64,000 bases of DNA from Fratercula arctica (lineage: Eukaryota > Chordata > Aves > Charadriiformes > Alcidae). Made by a program: the position numbers and the translations under genes. The stretch spans positions 135,121,889-135,185,888 of the forward strand of contig CANTUZ010000002.1 in assembly GCA_947846985.1 (NCBI GenBank), written 5' to 3'. This document shows positions 24,301 to 37,635 of the stretch, in pieces (position 1 is the stretch's first letter; each line of letters begins with the position of its first letter). Under the pieces are notes generated by a model. The model saw only the letters and a program-made list of their open reading frames with translations. It did not search any database and had not been told where the DNA came from.

Positions 24301-24979
24301 GCAACAGCTGGTCCAGCAGATGCTTCTCATGTGATTCAACACCTGTGGTTTTGCATTTCTGCAGCAGGCCATGTTAATAGATATTTCTTTCCTTTTTTTC
24401 AAAATCCTGAAATATTCATACCTAAAATCAATGCTCCTAGGGACTAAGCAGAACACTCCTCCTGTTGCTTGAAGGAAACCATCCATTATAGAAAAAAGCC
24501 TGAAAGAGCCTTGAAACTCTCTGTTAGTATAATCTCTGTACTTCGTAATTTATGTGTGATATAGATTTGAGACACCGTATCCTGTAAGATTGAAACACAT
24601 ATGGCAAAGAAATGCAATTAACCAGAGTGTTAGCCTGAGGTAAGGTATATGAGATAGGTACATATATGTATTTTTAAAATTAAAACTCCTGAGAGCTTTT
24701 GATTTGGTACATTCACACTTCATTATTAGTATAAATAATTTCTTACTTTCTGAATAGAACAGTAGGGGTTTTGATATCTTATGTACACGTTAAAAATGTA
24801 GGACAGTGACCCAGTTTTCTCTTAGAGGTTTATTAGACCTGTCTGTCTAGATAGGTACAAAAAGTATGCGAGTATAAAAATCCTTTGTCCTTAAATAACC
24901 TTGTAAATCTTAGCATAGCATGGAAACACATAGTCATGACTAACAAATCCACCCATTTGGAAATCTAATGATTTCAAAA

Positions 24980-25061
24980 TGTACATTTCAGGAGTTGGTC
25001 TCAGTGATCCTCATTGGCCCCTTCCAACTCAGGATATTCTATGATTCTATGATTGTACATT
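24980..25061 (+). mobile_element. Very short CR1 3' end with flanking direct repeat
   Basis: 'ggagttggtctcagtgatcc', 'ccccttccaactcagg' and the octamers 'attctatgattctatgatt' form the last ~65 bp of a CR1 (24,988-25,053). The 8-bp sequence TGTACATT occurs at 24,980-24,987 and again at 25,054-25,061, consistent with a target-site duplication. Such extreme 5' truncation is typical of CR1. Confidence 0.88.
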
Positions 25062-25386
25062 CCATATGCTCAAATCTGTCAGAAAAAAATGAAATACAGA
25101 TAAATCATGCTCTTCTGTTTATCAGAACTGCCTCCCAGGAGGGGATGCCAGGAGACAGCAAAAATGTTGTAGAACCGCACCTGTCCATATTGGAGCTGCC
25201 TCTTTGCCTACTATCATCTCCGTTCCACTAACGAACCCTTGAAAGCTTATCTGTTTCACCATTGCCGTGGAAAGCACTTGCCAGGGGATTTCTTAAGGTG
25301 GAGATCAGACTGGGCGAAGTGAAGATCATGAAGAGACGGTCTCTGGAATTCTTAATTTCTTAAAAGTGAGCTTTTGCTTTTTCCTT

Positions 25387-25402
25387 CCCCCCCCCCCCCC
25401 CC
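25387..25402. repeat. Poly-C tract (16 C)
   Basis: Sixteen consecutive C followed by G and a T run. Confidence 0.95.
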
Positions 25403-25643
25403 GTTTTTTCTTTCTATAAAATTATCACATCCCATGAAAATACAGGCAGCACAGAGCTTGTTGGTGTATTTATAACTTAACCTGTGTATTAGTAAAGCGT
25501 GGAGGCTTTTTCTATGTGTATAAATAATGTCTGAACTCTGCTGCTCTCTGAAGTGCTAAATCAGCATCACAGTAAGCAGTGACCTGGTAGCCAAAAAGAT
25601 TTAGGGCTCATTTGTCATTTTCAGTGTTTATAGCAAAACAGGA

Positions 25644-25721
25644 GTATTGCTGAGTGAAAACAGAAATTTGAAACTATAGTTCGTATTGCTGAGTGAAAAT
25701 AGAAATTTGAAACTATAATTT
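25644..25721. repeat. 39-bp tandem duplication
   Basis: The unit beginning GTATTGCTGAGTGAAAA starts at 25,644 and again at 25,683, exactly 39 bp apart. There are only a few differences (for example c/t in 'aaaacaga' versus 'aaaataga'). Confidence 0.93.
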
Positions 25722-28700
25722 GAAATGTAATTTCCTGTTGATTTCTATCTTATCCCTAGGATAAAATTCAGACTGTTTAAATTAATTAATAGAACTCAAG
25801 GAACTAGATAAAATAAGATTTTTTAAATATGTCTTGTTTTGTTGGTTTTTTTTTTTAAATAATATTAACAGTTATTGTTAATAGCAACATTATTTACTTT
25901 TCAGAAATAGTATGATTTATAAAGGACCCATTTTTCAGGTAGAACATTTAACTATTTCCAATACTAGTCAGGTAATATTCTTATAAAGAAACTACTTCAG
26001 AAAGGTAATACTTTTGATAAAGAGTTAAATGTATATTGAAAATGAAAAGGAAACAAAATGGAATCTTTCAGGACAGAAATATCTTGACATAGAGTGAAAT
26101 TAAATGTCTTTCTGAAGTTCTTAATGTTAACTTCCACCTTACTATGAGAATATAATATATGACAGATGAAAAATTTAACTAAGGTGTCTGGAAAACTGCA
26201 GAGCACTTTTAAAAGTGATGAGGCCCTAAACCCTATTAAGATCGTCCATTATTCATTTAAAGATTTCTTCTTCGAAAATATATGAACTCAGTCTGTGACA
26301 GAAGCTCTGCCTCAAATATTTCCTTCCTATCTGTTCATAGACAAAGACACAGTGATTGTTAGTCACTATCCAGACATTTGATGACCTCTCTGTTCTAGGA
26401 AGAAGTGACTTGTCAGTTCTCACGTTTCTTGCTGGTATTGTTAAAATAGGTAACAAAACAATTGAAACAGCCCTGAAATGACACGCGTCAAAGGAGACTG
26501 AAGTGACTGAAGTATATTCTAGCACTTAGAAAAAGCAAGAATAGCAGAGTTAAGGAAGAAATTACAAAGCACTCAGTGTCATAAAGTCCTTCTCATACTT
26601 TTATATAGGAGATTATAATTTTGAAAGTCAGCTTTTGCCAATGTTTTTCACATTCTGTTGTAAAATGTATTTTCTAATATTTAGAAACAGCAGTGGCTGT
26701 GAGAGGCCCACTTTGAGTGTCAGCAGTATATGTTGTTCCATATCAACTAAGTCAACTATGTAGTTAATTAACTGAAGAATTTACAATATCAATAATTTCC
26801 AGTGTGGTACTGATGGGAAAACCTAAACCTGAAATATTTATCTTTTCACATTTGTCCATCAAATGTGCCTAAAGTGTACAGTTAGTTTAAAAAAAGAAAA
26901 CCTCATTCCCTATGTAAACTTTTCTTCTTATAAAAGCATTAGGTTTATGGCAAAATCCCAAACAGCATCAAAAAGGAACCAATTCTTAAACCCCAACTGC
27001 AACATTATTCAATCATCTGAAGCTGCATTAGCACCTAGGAGAATTTTCAAAAGTGGTTAAGGAGATGCCAGATACTTAATATTTTTTATTTGTAATATCA
27101 CTAAGTACCTATTTGAATCTTTAAACAAATACTTTTGTTAAACCTGAATCTACGACTCAGATCGTCAAGGACTTAAGAACCTAAATCAGTGGAATTCTTG
27201 GAAATGAGTTGAATTTTTCAATGGAAGTTACTTAAATAGTTTGAAAATGTTTTCCCTAAACTCTCATTTATTGTTAGTGATACTGGAAAATCAATTTGGA
27301 TAACTTTAAAAGAGAATTTGAAGGTTTCCTGAAAATTAAAGTCGTATAATTGTTAGCAAAGGCTGACAAGCAGAATCACTAGGGACTCCTAGAAAACTAG
27401 GCCTTTTTCTCTTTCGAGAACTGGGTCTTTACTATTAAAACCAGATTTTCACACTAAATACTAAAGCCGAACTTGTCCGGCTTTATGTCCTGAACACTAA
27501 ATGAAAATGTGAATCAGGGACAATTTATTAAATTCTTTGCCTTACTATGCCTACTCATAGTCAAACAACTAATCAAAAATTACTTATGATGGGAATAGTA
27601 GTTGTGCGTAATTTTCAGTCAACAAAGAGAAAATAAACTCCTTTGCATTCATATGACAAAGAAAAATAAGAAATAATATTAATGATTCCTCAGAATGGGG
27701 TAAAACTCATTCCAACTCAAGGCCAGAAAAATCCCTATGAAGTATTTAAGACTTCAAATTAGATTGCAAATGCTGTCAGAGATGCTTTGTGGAAAACAGC
27801 TCTAGCAGCAAAAGATAGCCAACAGAGTCGTCGATGGAGGAGAGGGAGCTCAACGTGTAGCTGTTACCATTTTGGGAATACAGCATACCCCTGGCTCTAT
27901 TATGCCAGGACTATTTCGAAGACTTTTACTGACATAGTTATATTGGTCACAGATGGATCATTCAATGATCTCTGTTTAGCACAGGTTGTGCTGGGAGAAG
28001 CTGCTGGCGTATATTAAGATATGTAGTCAGACTGATGATGTTTTTCGTTTTGGCGGTGAGTGTTTCACTGCATTGATATAAAATGCAGCATTCCTTATCC
28101 AATTGTATCACACCGTGAGCTCTCAGAATTTCTTTAAGAAAAGTAATCCTATATGAATACAGCTTTTTTTTTTTCCTATTTGATTCCGGTTATGGCTAAA
28201 TTCAAAATTCTTGAGAGTAAAATATTATGAATGAAAATTATTGATCCATTTCCTTTATTTTACATTATTTTAGGTACATTATGTGATTGTAAAACAATTT
28301 AAAAAAATGGAAACAGAAATGTCATAATTAGCATATGGAAAAATAGGATTGATGATTACAGCACAGGCTGACGTTAGTTGGAAAAGATGACTTGGGATTC
28401 ACTGGCTCAGTAATAAGAAAAGAAAAAGGCAGAGGGTTTAGACTCTAAAATACATATTCTCTTTATCTGAATATCAGTCAGATTTGTGTCTAAGAAGTTG
28501 CATCAGAACCATATCTATCCACCAGAAGAGTTATGGGGCACTGAATCTCACTGTTCTTGTGTATGTCTTTAGCGTAGACTTCTACCTTTTAAAAAAAGAG
28601 GTGTAGTAGGGTGTATCTACACAACCACAAGCACATTTTGAAACAGTTACATGGTGCAGGATTTCTGTCTCTCACTAAACACGACCAATTAGCCCTACAA

Positions 28701-31700
28701 AAATCTCTCTATTATTCCCTTCCTGAATGCAGCTATCAGGTGTCATAACTGGATTCATAAATGTTAATGAAGTAAAAATACTTCCCAAACAGGAAAATTA
28801 TCAAATAACATTCACCATTTAGGAAGAGTTTAAGAATGAGCAATGAAAATGATTAGAGGTTTAGAAAACATGATCTGTAAGGACCAGATTTTTAAAAAAC
28901 CCTGCAAAAATAGAAAGGGTAGAGGTGGAAGTGCAAGATGAAAACTATTGCTGTCTACAAATACACCACAAACAGTGAGAGTGTAGTTTCTTTTTTATGT
29001 CCACTTTAGGCAGAATAAGAAGTAATGGCCACGAGTTGCAATAACACAGAGTCAGGTCTGAAATTCAGATTATAAAATAAAGCTTCCTAATGGTGAAAAT
29101 AAATTAGACTGCATAGATTTCCCATGAAGCTCCATTATATCAGTCTTTAAAAATTTGAACTACCCACAAAAGATTTCATTCTGTCATTCTAAGAAATTGA
29201 TTCTTGAAATCCTTAAATGCAAACTTACATTAACTTTTTGAAAACAGATTAAGTGAAAAGATAGGTTGATGCATCTGGCAGAAGCTACTATCGGCTTTCA
29301 CATGCAGAGACCAACACGTGCTCAGGTGGGTGTTTGCACTGTTTGTTCAGTTAGATTTGATCTTCAGATAGCTTCAGAGAAGTTGCATTCACCAAAATTT
29401 GAGTGGATTTAAGTGACCTAGCTCATATAAGAATTTTCTTTAACAGGCACAGGCTTGTCTATTCAGGTTCTGTGGATTTTCGTTACAGGTGCCATGTTTT
29501 CATTACCACTTCTATTCATAACACTAAACACCTTGTTCCACTAGTTACGCTATTCTACCATTGGGATCTGGCAAATTGAAAACTGAAGTCAGAATGGTGA
29601 ATTCTCTGTTTCCTGGAGAAGCTGCTAACTCTTACCCAGCTTCACAGGAAAAGGCAGTAAGCAAAATTCACAAAGGTACTTCAAAACTGAAATGCTGTGT
29701 ACCATAATACCTAAATCTTGGGAGCCTGGTTAATTCAGAGGCCTGTGCTAAGCATCTAAATTCTTTGTAGATGGGTGGGTGAGGCTGAGCAGCCTCTGAA
29801 TGGGATCTGCAAAAAGCAGCTGGCTGAACAGAGGGTACCTGTTCATGAACTACAAATACTGTTCTGGCTATCAGCTCATTCACAAAAAACTCAAGATTTT
29901 TGCAGCATAAAATTGCATTCCATAGTATAACAATGCTCTCATTTTACAGCAGAGCAATACTCCAGAAAGTTTTTCTTTATCTTAGAGGAAATCTTATACA
30001 GCTGTCCTGTCTGACCCATCTGTAGGCTTTTATAGTTTCTATTAGCTGTTTGGAACAGAGGTAAACATCAGTTTAGTGAAAAGATTATTGTACTAGATAT
30101 TCATTAAAGTAGGGGTGGACATGGATTTAATTTCTACTGCAATTGCAGGAAAAAAAAAAAATATAAAGAAATAAAAGCTTTTATTAGCTTCCTGCTCACT
30201 GCTCCCTGTCATTAGCCTTTCCTGCTCCTGTACCTCTGAGTCACAGACACAATGTGCCCTAGGTTTTGCGTAGGCAGAGAGTGCTGTATCAAAAGTCCTG
30301 TGTGTTCAAAAGGGTAGCATTCAGGATATGGATCTGAGCCAGAAGATTAACAACAAAAAACCTCCCAAACCTGCTGTCTCCAGTGTCAGTCTGCTAGGAC
30401 TCTGGAAATTTACTTCAGTCTGTGAACTTCCACAGTAACACTCCAGTTTCTCACTGTTATTGAGAAAGGCAAATGTGTTTCCTCACTATCTTCAGTTGTT
30501 CATGAAGTTACCAACTTCTCTAAAATGAATCTTTTGGCCTAATTTTCACTGAATGACTTGCAGTGAGACCTGCAGGTTCCAGAAACTTAAGATGCAGTAA
30601 ATAAATCCAGCTTTTTAAAACATGGCAGTTTTTGCTTAGGAAAGTCTGAACAACTTTGGCCTCTATGTTTCCAAACATTCTGCACTTTCTTCAGTTCAAG
30701 GGTTCAAACCTGAACAATTTTTCCCTTCAACAGCTGCTCCAAGCTACTGTGCCATTAGAAATTGAAACAGCAACCTGTCTCGTGTAGCTACGTTCACAGT
30801 GTTTCTATCAAGACAGCAAGAAAGAAAAGTGTATATTCTTGGAAAACAATGGGGAGCGAAGATCAGGAAATAGAAAATAGAGCACAGAATCTGAAACAAA
30901 GATGATAAGCAAAGATGGTAAAATTGTGAAAGGGGGTTTGAAGAGAAAGAAATACAAAGGAAAGGAAAAACTGTGAGTCAAAAGCCAGTGGTGAATACTA
31001 GAATTGACTCCTGGACTTTACAAGGAAAGAATGAAATGAGATGCCAGTGTGAGTGTGAAGTTTGTCTAAATAAGAACATAAAATGAAAATGGGCAATTCT
31101 AGTATATAAGTAATTAGTCACTAATATGTATATATAGACATGAGGGTCAGTGGAATGTGTACTGGATTTATAATAGAAATGAAGATCAAAGCTTTTTAAA
31201 AGACATGACAGAAGAACCACTTCATGACATTTTATGACTTATATTATCCAAGAAGTCAAATTAAATTATTATAATGGTCTTCCCTTGTCCAAAGACCTAA
31301 AATGAATATAATATTTAGAGATTCCTTCTAATAGAAAACAGTTAGTAAATCACCTCTTTCTTTGTTGGATACGAAGCTGCTGGTACGTGCATGTTATACC
31401 TTTGATTTTGGAAGCTGGGAGAGGACATCAGAAAATGTTGATTTTTCTGTATTTTCCCCAAAACTCTTTTCTTAATATCTTCAGCAGGGAACTGTTGGAA
31501 TAGTAATCTGGATAGAGGTTCTGCCAGACCTATTTTTATTTTTTCATGTTACTTTTAACCCTTTTTCATTTGTCATGAAACCAGGTAACAAAACTTTAAC
31601 ATACAAGTTGGAGAGCACAAGTCATCTACTAAGTCCAGTGTCTACCATTCCTCTGGTCACTTGCCTTCCATTTTCCAATTTCCCAGGACAAGAGTTGACC

Positions 31701-33898
31701 CTGATGTCCATAACAACTTTATGGGGAAGACGATTTACTTAAAAGATACAACTGAGTAGGATTTCTATGTTGGGCATACTTTTGACTGGGACATAACAGA
31801 TTTTGAACACCTCAGATCATGTAGTATGTTGGCTTTCAGGTCGGTTTTCAGAATAAGATGCTAGCGATCACCTTATTACAGATAAGCAGGAATAGGTTGT
31901 GTCATGATGGCCATGAAAAATACATAAGCAATACTATAAAAAACTAAATGCAACAACCCTTTAAATGAGATCTAGTTGCTTTGAAAAACATAGAGAAAAG
32001 TTGTCATTGACATTGAAGAACAGAAGGGCTATTGGTAGTACGTTAGAAAGCAAGAGAAAACAATGCTTATTTTTCTTAAAACATGAACCTGGTTGTGATT
32101 AATTAATCTGTGATTTTTATAGCCTCAATTGCCTGGTTTAGTCATCCAAGCCTTGATTACCTGAAAAGAACATCAGGAACAATGAGCCAATGAATATATG
32201 GTTAAGGCATTCCCAAATATTTCAAGGTTTTTCTTTGTCTTGGTATGAAGTTTTACCAAGAACAAGGGGTCTTTCTTCATAAAATGAAGGAAAATGGACA
32301 TTTGAGTTGATAAGGCAGATGAAAAAGTCTCTAAACAGAATATCCATTCAAAATACATGCACAACATGTCTGGAAATAACTTAAATTTCTGTATGTTAGA
32401 TTGCTGTTGTATAGGATCCTAATCTCTGAAGGGGAATCTAGCTTCCATCCCAATCAGGTGCTCTCCTGAGATGCAAAAGCCATAGGTTTTAAGATTTCTA
32501 GGCCAAGCGGAACATAGGAATCTCACTTCCTGGGCAAAGCATTTCAATAATGAGGTTAATAGACAACTTCTTTTTATCCTTTAGGAGTAGCTTTTTGGAA
32601 GGAACCTAGTTCTGTCAGTGTGTGTTAGGTATATTGCTAATGTGCCACCTGAACCAGCAAAGGAAACATCGTATCTGAGATATCGGCAAACCTCCTCACA
32701 GGACCATGACCAAGGTAGAATACTGACAACTTTGAACTTACTGCGCTTCTGTACCTTGTGATTCAGCCAGACGCCCCCCATATACTAACAACTTCAGATT
32801 ACCTTGACTGCCATTACTCTTGATGTAGTTACTGCTTTTTTATTTCCAGTACAACAATAACAAATGCATATTTATTACAACAAAATGACAATGTCTTGCC
32901 TAAGCAGCAGTGTGATTTATTTTTGTTGTTCATGACTTGAATTGCCAGACTGATACGTAATTAAAATGTGCAGCTTGCTGTAAAGCAGAGCACTGCCATT
33001 CTAGATGAAAAGCTATGAGTTGTTAGCGTTACCAGACAATGAAATTTGTATCAAATACTTAGGTTAATGAAGAATTAAAATAAACAAAACAAAAGAAACA
33101 AAAACCCCCAAAGTAGCTCCCTTTACAATTATAAAATGGCATAGGGGGTTGTATTCTAATCAATGAATCTACTGCTTAAACAATAATAACAAAAAAAAAT
33201 TTAAAAATCACCCAACCAGAATATTGGGAAAAGTGCAAGTTATCTTACTTCAGGGATACCACTAAAATTACGTTAAAATATGATATATTGATGGCAAGCA
33301 AATCAACTTGCTGGATGCCACTGGATCTGGATGCTGGATGCTGTGACATTAAAGTGTAACTGTAAAATTTCATGCTGACATACATTTTTATCTCTACATG
33401 AAAAAATTAGAATTTGACTGAGCCATGTGCAAACCTGCACTGTTCATTTTGTGGAAATTTAGCAGCATTCAATACTTATCAGTCAGTCTAAATTTGTTGG
33501 GTAGCCCCCAGCTTCTTACTTTTTCCTAGGGTTTCCCTTTCTGTTTTAGAGCTTATCCTTTTTGTTACTTCTTCATTGCTCATGTAGTCATTTTTTCCTG
33601 AAGATGTTTAGAAAGACAGTCATATAACTGTAATGTACATGAGTGTGTCTATCTAGTGAAGTGGCACATTTTCCAGCAGATAATTAAACTATTTTTAAAA
33701 AACAGTGTTAAGACAATGTCAGGAAAAGCCTCTGACTGAATGCCTGAGCACTGCACAACGAAGCACTACTTCATGATGCCGCTTTCAAGCCTAGAGAACT
33801 GGAATTATGATGCAATGACGTACTTCACTTCCAGAAGCATGTAAGAAAAGGAGGAACCTTGGCATTCACCTTGCTAATCACTGTTCATTTTCTCAAGG

Positions 33899-33920
33899 AA
33901 AAAAAAAAAAAAAAAAAAAA
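33899..33920. repeat. Poly-A tract (22 A)
   Basis: Twenty-two consecutive A. No coding sequence recognisable as a processed gene lies upstream. Confidence 0.95.
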
Positions 33921-36244
33921 GTAGATCTGTAAAGGTTTCTTTGCAAAGGTAATTGACTCTAGAGCTGGAACCACTGGAGTATGATGAAAGTGAAAGACAG
34001 ATAAAAGGCAAGCAGATGAGCAAAAAATTAAAATGAAAGATAGCAAAAATCAAGTGTTTTACTAGAATATGGAACACTTTATGTAAATTAAAAGAGCAGG
34101 TGAGATGAGAGTGATACATGTGTCTGTGACCACAGAAACAAGTAAGAATTTGATCTGGAGTTGGAAACTTCCCCAGAAAAGCAGGGACCTGCAGCGACGT
34201 TGTATCCCTGAACAATTTTGTTGATAAGGATGTTTAAGTTAATCATGAAATTCATTGTACTTATATCCACACTGTACCTAATTTTTTATGTCTACAAAAG
34301 CTAAAACCAGCATCAATGATTATCTAAAGAAATTATTCTTTCTCACATTAGCTAATGCAACCTATAACTTGTGATATAGGTCAGTGATTTTATTTAATAA
34401 GCTCCATAATTCTTCAACTAATTAACCTCTATAAACCTATGACTGGCATGAGTCTTTGTAGACTGTATTTTAACCCAAGTAAATACTTGTGGCTAAACTA
34501 TACCTTTCAAATGAGCTAACATCAGGAAAACTGGTAGATTCTTAAATATGCCATTGTGCTTGAGTCCTGTGGAAATCTTCTGCATTCATCTTACTTCATT
34601 AGTTCTTTTTCCCCAGGATTATTACAGAAATAGAAAGATGGCAGGTGAATTTAGAGATTAATCCATTAGACTGTACATGCTTCCATTTCAAAGTTTGTTA
34701 ATTTTCTTTCTCCTTTGTCAGTTTTAATTTGCCACTAAAACCAAAATGAAATAATTGCACCAGTGTCTAAGTTCTGTTGCATAGTCAAGGTTTTAGTGCA
34801 GGTATAAAATTGGCTTTTGGATTCAACTGACACTGGTTAAATGATTACACAGTAACACATGTTGAGACAAGGCTCCCGACATGTCAAACTAAATCAAAAT
34901 CAAAATTAGTTCAATCACAGTTTAGTGTTTATGCACACTGGTAACATATCTTGTAAAATATCTATAAAGCTACTGCTTGCAAAATATTACAATGAAATGT
35001 AATCATTGCCTTTGGAAACCAATGACAAGGAATTATAAACAATGAAATTATTTAGACTTAAATTTTGAAGTACCTTTTCCTTCTAGTAAGTCACTACCCC
35101 CTTTAAAAAGGGACTTTACAAAGCACCTGTCTGTCACATTAATATTCTATGCAATGATTAGGCACCAACACTATCAAAGTCATTCTAACCTTTCAGAACT
35201 CTCTTTGGCTAGTTTCCCACATTAGTCATGAAAACAGTACAAAGCCTACTTCCATTCGGCCTTTTACAGCTATTAAAACAAATTAGAACATTTAATTCAC
35301 ACTCTGACATCCTTACAGAAGAGAGCGCAGGCAAAAGCATTCTCAAGGCTTTTGTAGAGGGTCATCAGATTGAATTCCAAGGCTAATCCATATGCATAAT
35401 GAAAATAACATCTTCCTTTCTGAAAATAGCTACGAAAACAAAAGGATCTCATATTGATTTGAGTATCTGAAAATAAATGGCAGGACTGTGATACCAAATT
35501 GTATTGTTGTAAGTCTTACTGATGCAGACTGAGACAGATTTTGAAATGCATTTAAATATGAAAACAAGGAGATTAAGCCCTAATAAGACCTTCTATTGAG
35601 ATATCTATTGACAGAAAACAGCAGGAATTATTTTTTTTTACTTGTTTTGGATATTTTAATATTGTCATCCAGAGCTTTTATATATAGAATAATCACATTG
35701 GCATTAATATGTTTACCTTTATGCATATGAATTGCTCATAAAATTAAGAGTTGCTGAATCGAGACTTTGATTTCTAACATGTAAGTGATTTTAAGATTGA
35801 TAAATTAAAGATTCATTAAGATTCTGATAACATTCCCAGTGTCTTCAATGGAATCAAAGCTGAGTCTACAAATGAAAATGTAATGTTTGCTCTAAAAGAG
35901 GCAACAGACCTGTTCATGATTAAAAATATTTGACTTATTTATGAGCTGTCCAAATTAAGTTAAATGTATTGCTTCTGCTAGCTTAGGCTATCAGGGTGCC
36001 CTTCAGTTCATGCATCTGTGTATACTGTGTGACAATGCTGTTTAGTGGGAAAATTCTGCATCATAGAATCACATTTCAACATCTGATACACTGCATGGTG
36101 GTTAAGCTGTTCTTTAGCTATTTGCCAGTTGGTGCTTTACCACTGAATTCACCAGCAGCCACCACAAGTAAGCAAAAATAGGTCTCTAATTTCATCCTCA
36201 GATTTTTGTACTGCTTTGGTGATAATGGACCATTCTGTTACTGA

Positions 36245-36463
36245 ATACAGCAAAAATAATTAATAATTGCCATCTATGAGATAGCACTTTATATAAAGTA
36301 GGTCAGCATCAAACCCATTCAAAAAAGTAGGGAGACCAAGGCACAAAGACTTGAAGGGACTTGTTCCAAACTATTCAGGCAGCTCACAGAAAAAAGCAAA
36401 TAGGGGAACTCATACTAAAAAGTGTCTGGTCAGCAGCTTCAAAAGCCAAGCCTTTGCCATTCT
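36245..36463 (-). repeat. MIR-type ancient SINE relic (antisense)
   Basis: Antisense MIR order is clear: 'aataattaataattgccatc', 'gagatagcactttatataaa', 'catcaaacccattcaaaaa', 'agtagggagaccaaggcaca', 'aagacttgaagggacttgtt', 'ccaaactattcaggcagctc'. These correspond to the reversed MIR blocks ..AGCACTTTATA.., CCCATTTTACA.., GAAACTGAGGCACAGAG.. and GTGACTTGCCCAAGGTC... The right part ('tgtctggtcagcagcttc') is weaker. It is old and diverged, in the opposite orientation to the copy at 2.5 kb. Confidence 0.75.
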
Positions 36464-36601
36464 GAAGGAAAAAAAATGTCACCAGTTGTTTGAGAAGGTA
36501 AAATATGCGGTGGTTCCAGGATTTTGGTACAGAGATTGAGAGATGCTCCTTTCAAGTCATCTGAACTCTGGTCCCTTCCCATCACACACACAACCAAGAT
36601 C

Positions 36602-36656
36602 TCTAGATGTATCCAGATGTATCTAGATCTATCTCTAGATGTATCTAGATGTATCA
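36602..36656. repeat. Short tandem repeat, unit about AGATGTATCT
   Basis: Repeated 'agatgtatc' units spaced about 10-12 bp (tctagatgtatcc, agatgtatct, agatctatct, ctagatgtatct, agatgtatca), imperfect. Confidence 0.88.
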
Positions 36657-37420
36657 TCCCGATGAGCTCAATGCACTCATGTAGGACTTACTGGCATTCT
36701 TCACACTATAGCTTTGCAAAAATCACAATGTTTCTTTCTGTTTTATGTAGTTTGCAGATCATAATTTAAATTTGGTAAAGCAATCCTGTTTATTTCTGGT
36801 GTAAGAGAAATATGCCAAATTTAGAAGTGGTAAGAAAGAAAATATATTAAAGCCACATGTATGCATCCAAGGATGAAAAACCTAATTTGACATTCACTCA
36901 GTTGAAATATCTGAAGTAGCAGAAGTTTCAGTGGGGCACGTGAGTCAGACTTTGAGGCAGCGTATCTGGTCTGTAAGAATTAGCATTCCTGGGACAAGAT
37001 ATCTTCAAAGATACAGTTTTCAGGGACAATTAAAAGCCCCTTCACAAATAGATGTTGTGGAAAGAAAATGGCTCCAGTTGCATTGCAAAAGGCTTCCTTG
37101 CAGCTGCTCATGATATATAAGCAGGTGTAAAGATATTCATTAGAATCAAGGACGTCCACAGACCTCCATTTAAGAAAAAATGAATTGTTTAATATGCTGA
37201 ACACAGTATTGTAACACTGAGACTTTTTCTAGCTAGACTGTATTAATAATGAAGGGCTTAGCTTTCTTCCACTATGCTTTTAAAGAGGTTCTACAGTTCC
37301 TTCTTCTCTGGACAGAAGCCCAGATTTTCTGAGGTTAATCAGAGAGAGAAAGGTGCCAATGTAGCCTTATACGATGTGGTTTAGATCTCTTGCTATTTCT
37401 CTGCTTCCTAGAAGCCTGTC

Positions 37421-37444
37421 TTTTTTTTTTTTTTTTTTTTTTTT
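37421..37444. repeat. Poly-T tract (24 T)
   Basis: Twenty-four consecutive T, read directly. Confidence 0.95.
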
Positions 37445-37562
37445 CATAACTACTGAAGTTCAGGATGGACTTCTATGCAGTTTGGTGAAATTACATCTAC
37501 TTTTTATTTACAGCAGTAGTAGATTACTTCTTTACTTATAACTATGCCTGAGAATAACACCA

Positions 37563-37635
37563 GAAAACAAACAAACAAACAAACAAACAAACAAACAAAA
37601 AAAACCCCAAACCCAAACCAAACCAAACCAAAACA
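37563..37635. repeat. (AAAC)n and (AAACC)n simple repeat
   Basis: About eight AAAC units followed by an A run and then AAACC-type units. Confidence 0.95.

Larger units (their letters stand above)
19740..24979. other. Unique AT-rich non-coding sequence
   Basis: No interspersed repeat recognised over about 5.2 kb. There are T runs at about 20,469-20,483 and 20,571-20,593 and a small duplication near 21,480-21,512. An interesting stop-interrupted frame at 20,994-21,383 is listed separately. Confidence 0.5.
25062..36244. other. Unique AT-rich non-coding sequence, about 11 kb
   Basis: Apart from the simple repeats listed separately I see no interspersed repeat and no convincing coding region. 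Frames of 60-113 codons exist, for example 27,787-28,017 plus and 33,874-34,215 minus (the latter reads through a homopolymer). None shows a known domain. The stretch 30,817-30,970 is purine-rich. Repeat-poor AT-rich sequence of this kind is typical of large avian introns or gene deserts. Confidence 0.5.

Noticed and set aside
30700..30725. 'gggttcaaacctgaac', tRNA B-box-like
   Set aside because: No A-box, no cloverleaf and no terminator arrangement could be found around it.
33874..34215. 113-codon minus-strand frame
   Set aside because: It reads through the A22/T22 homopolymer as poly-phenylalanine and has no recognised domain.
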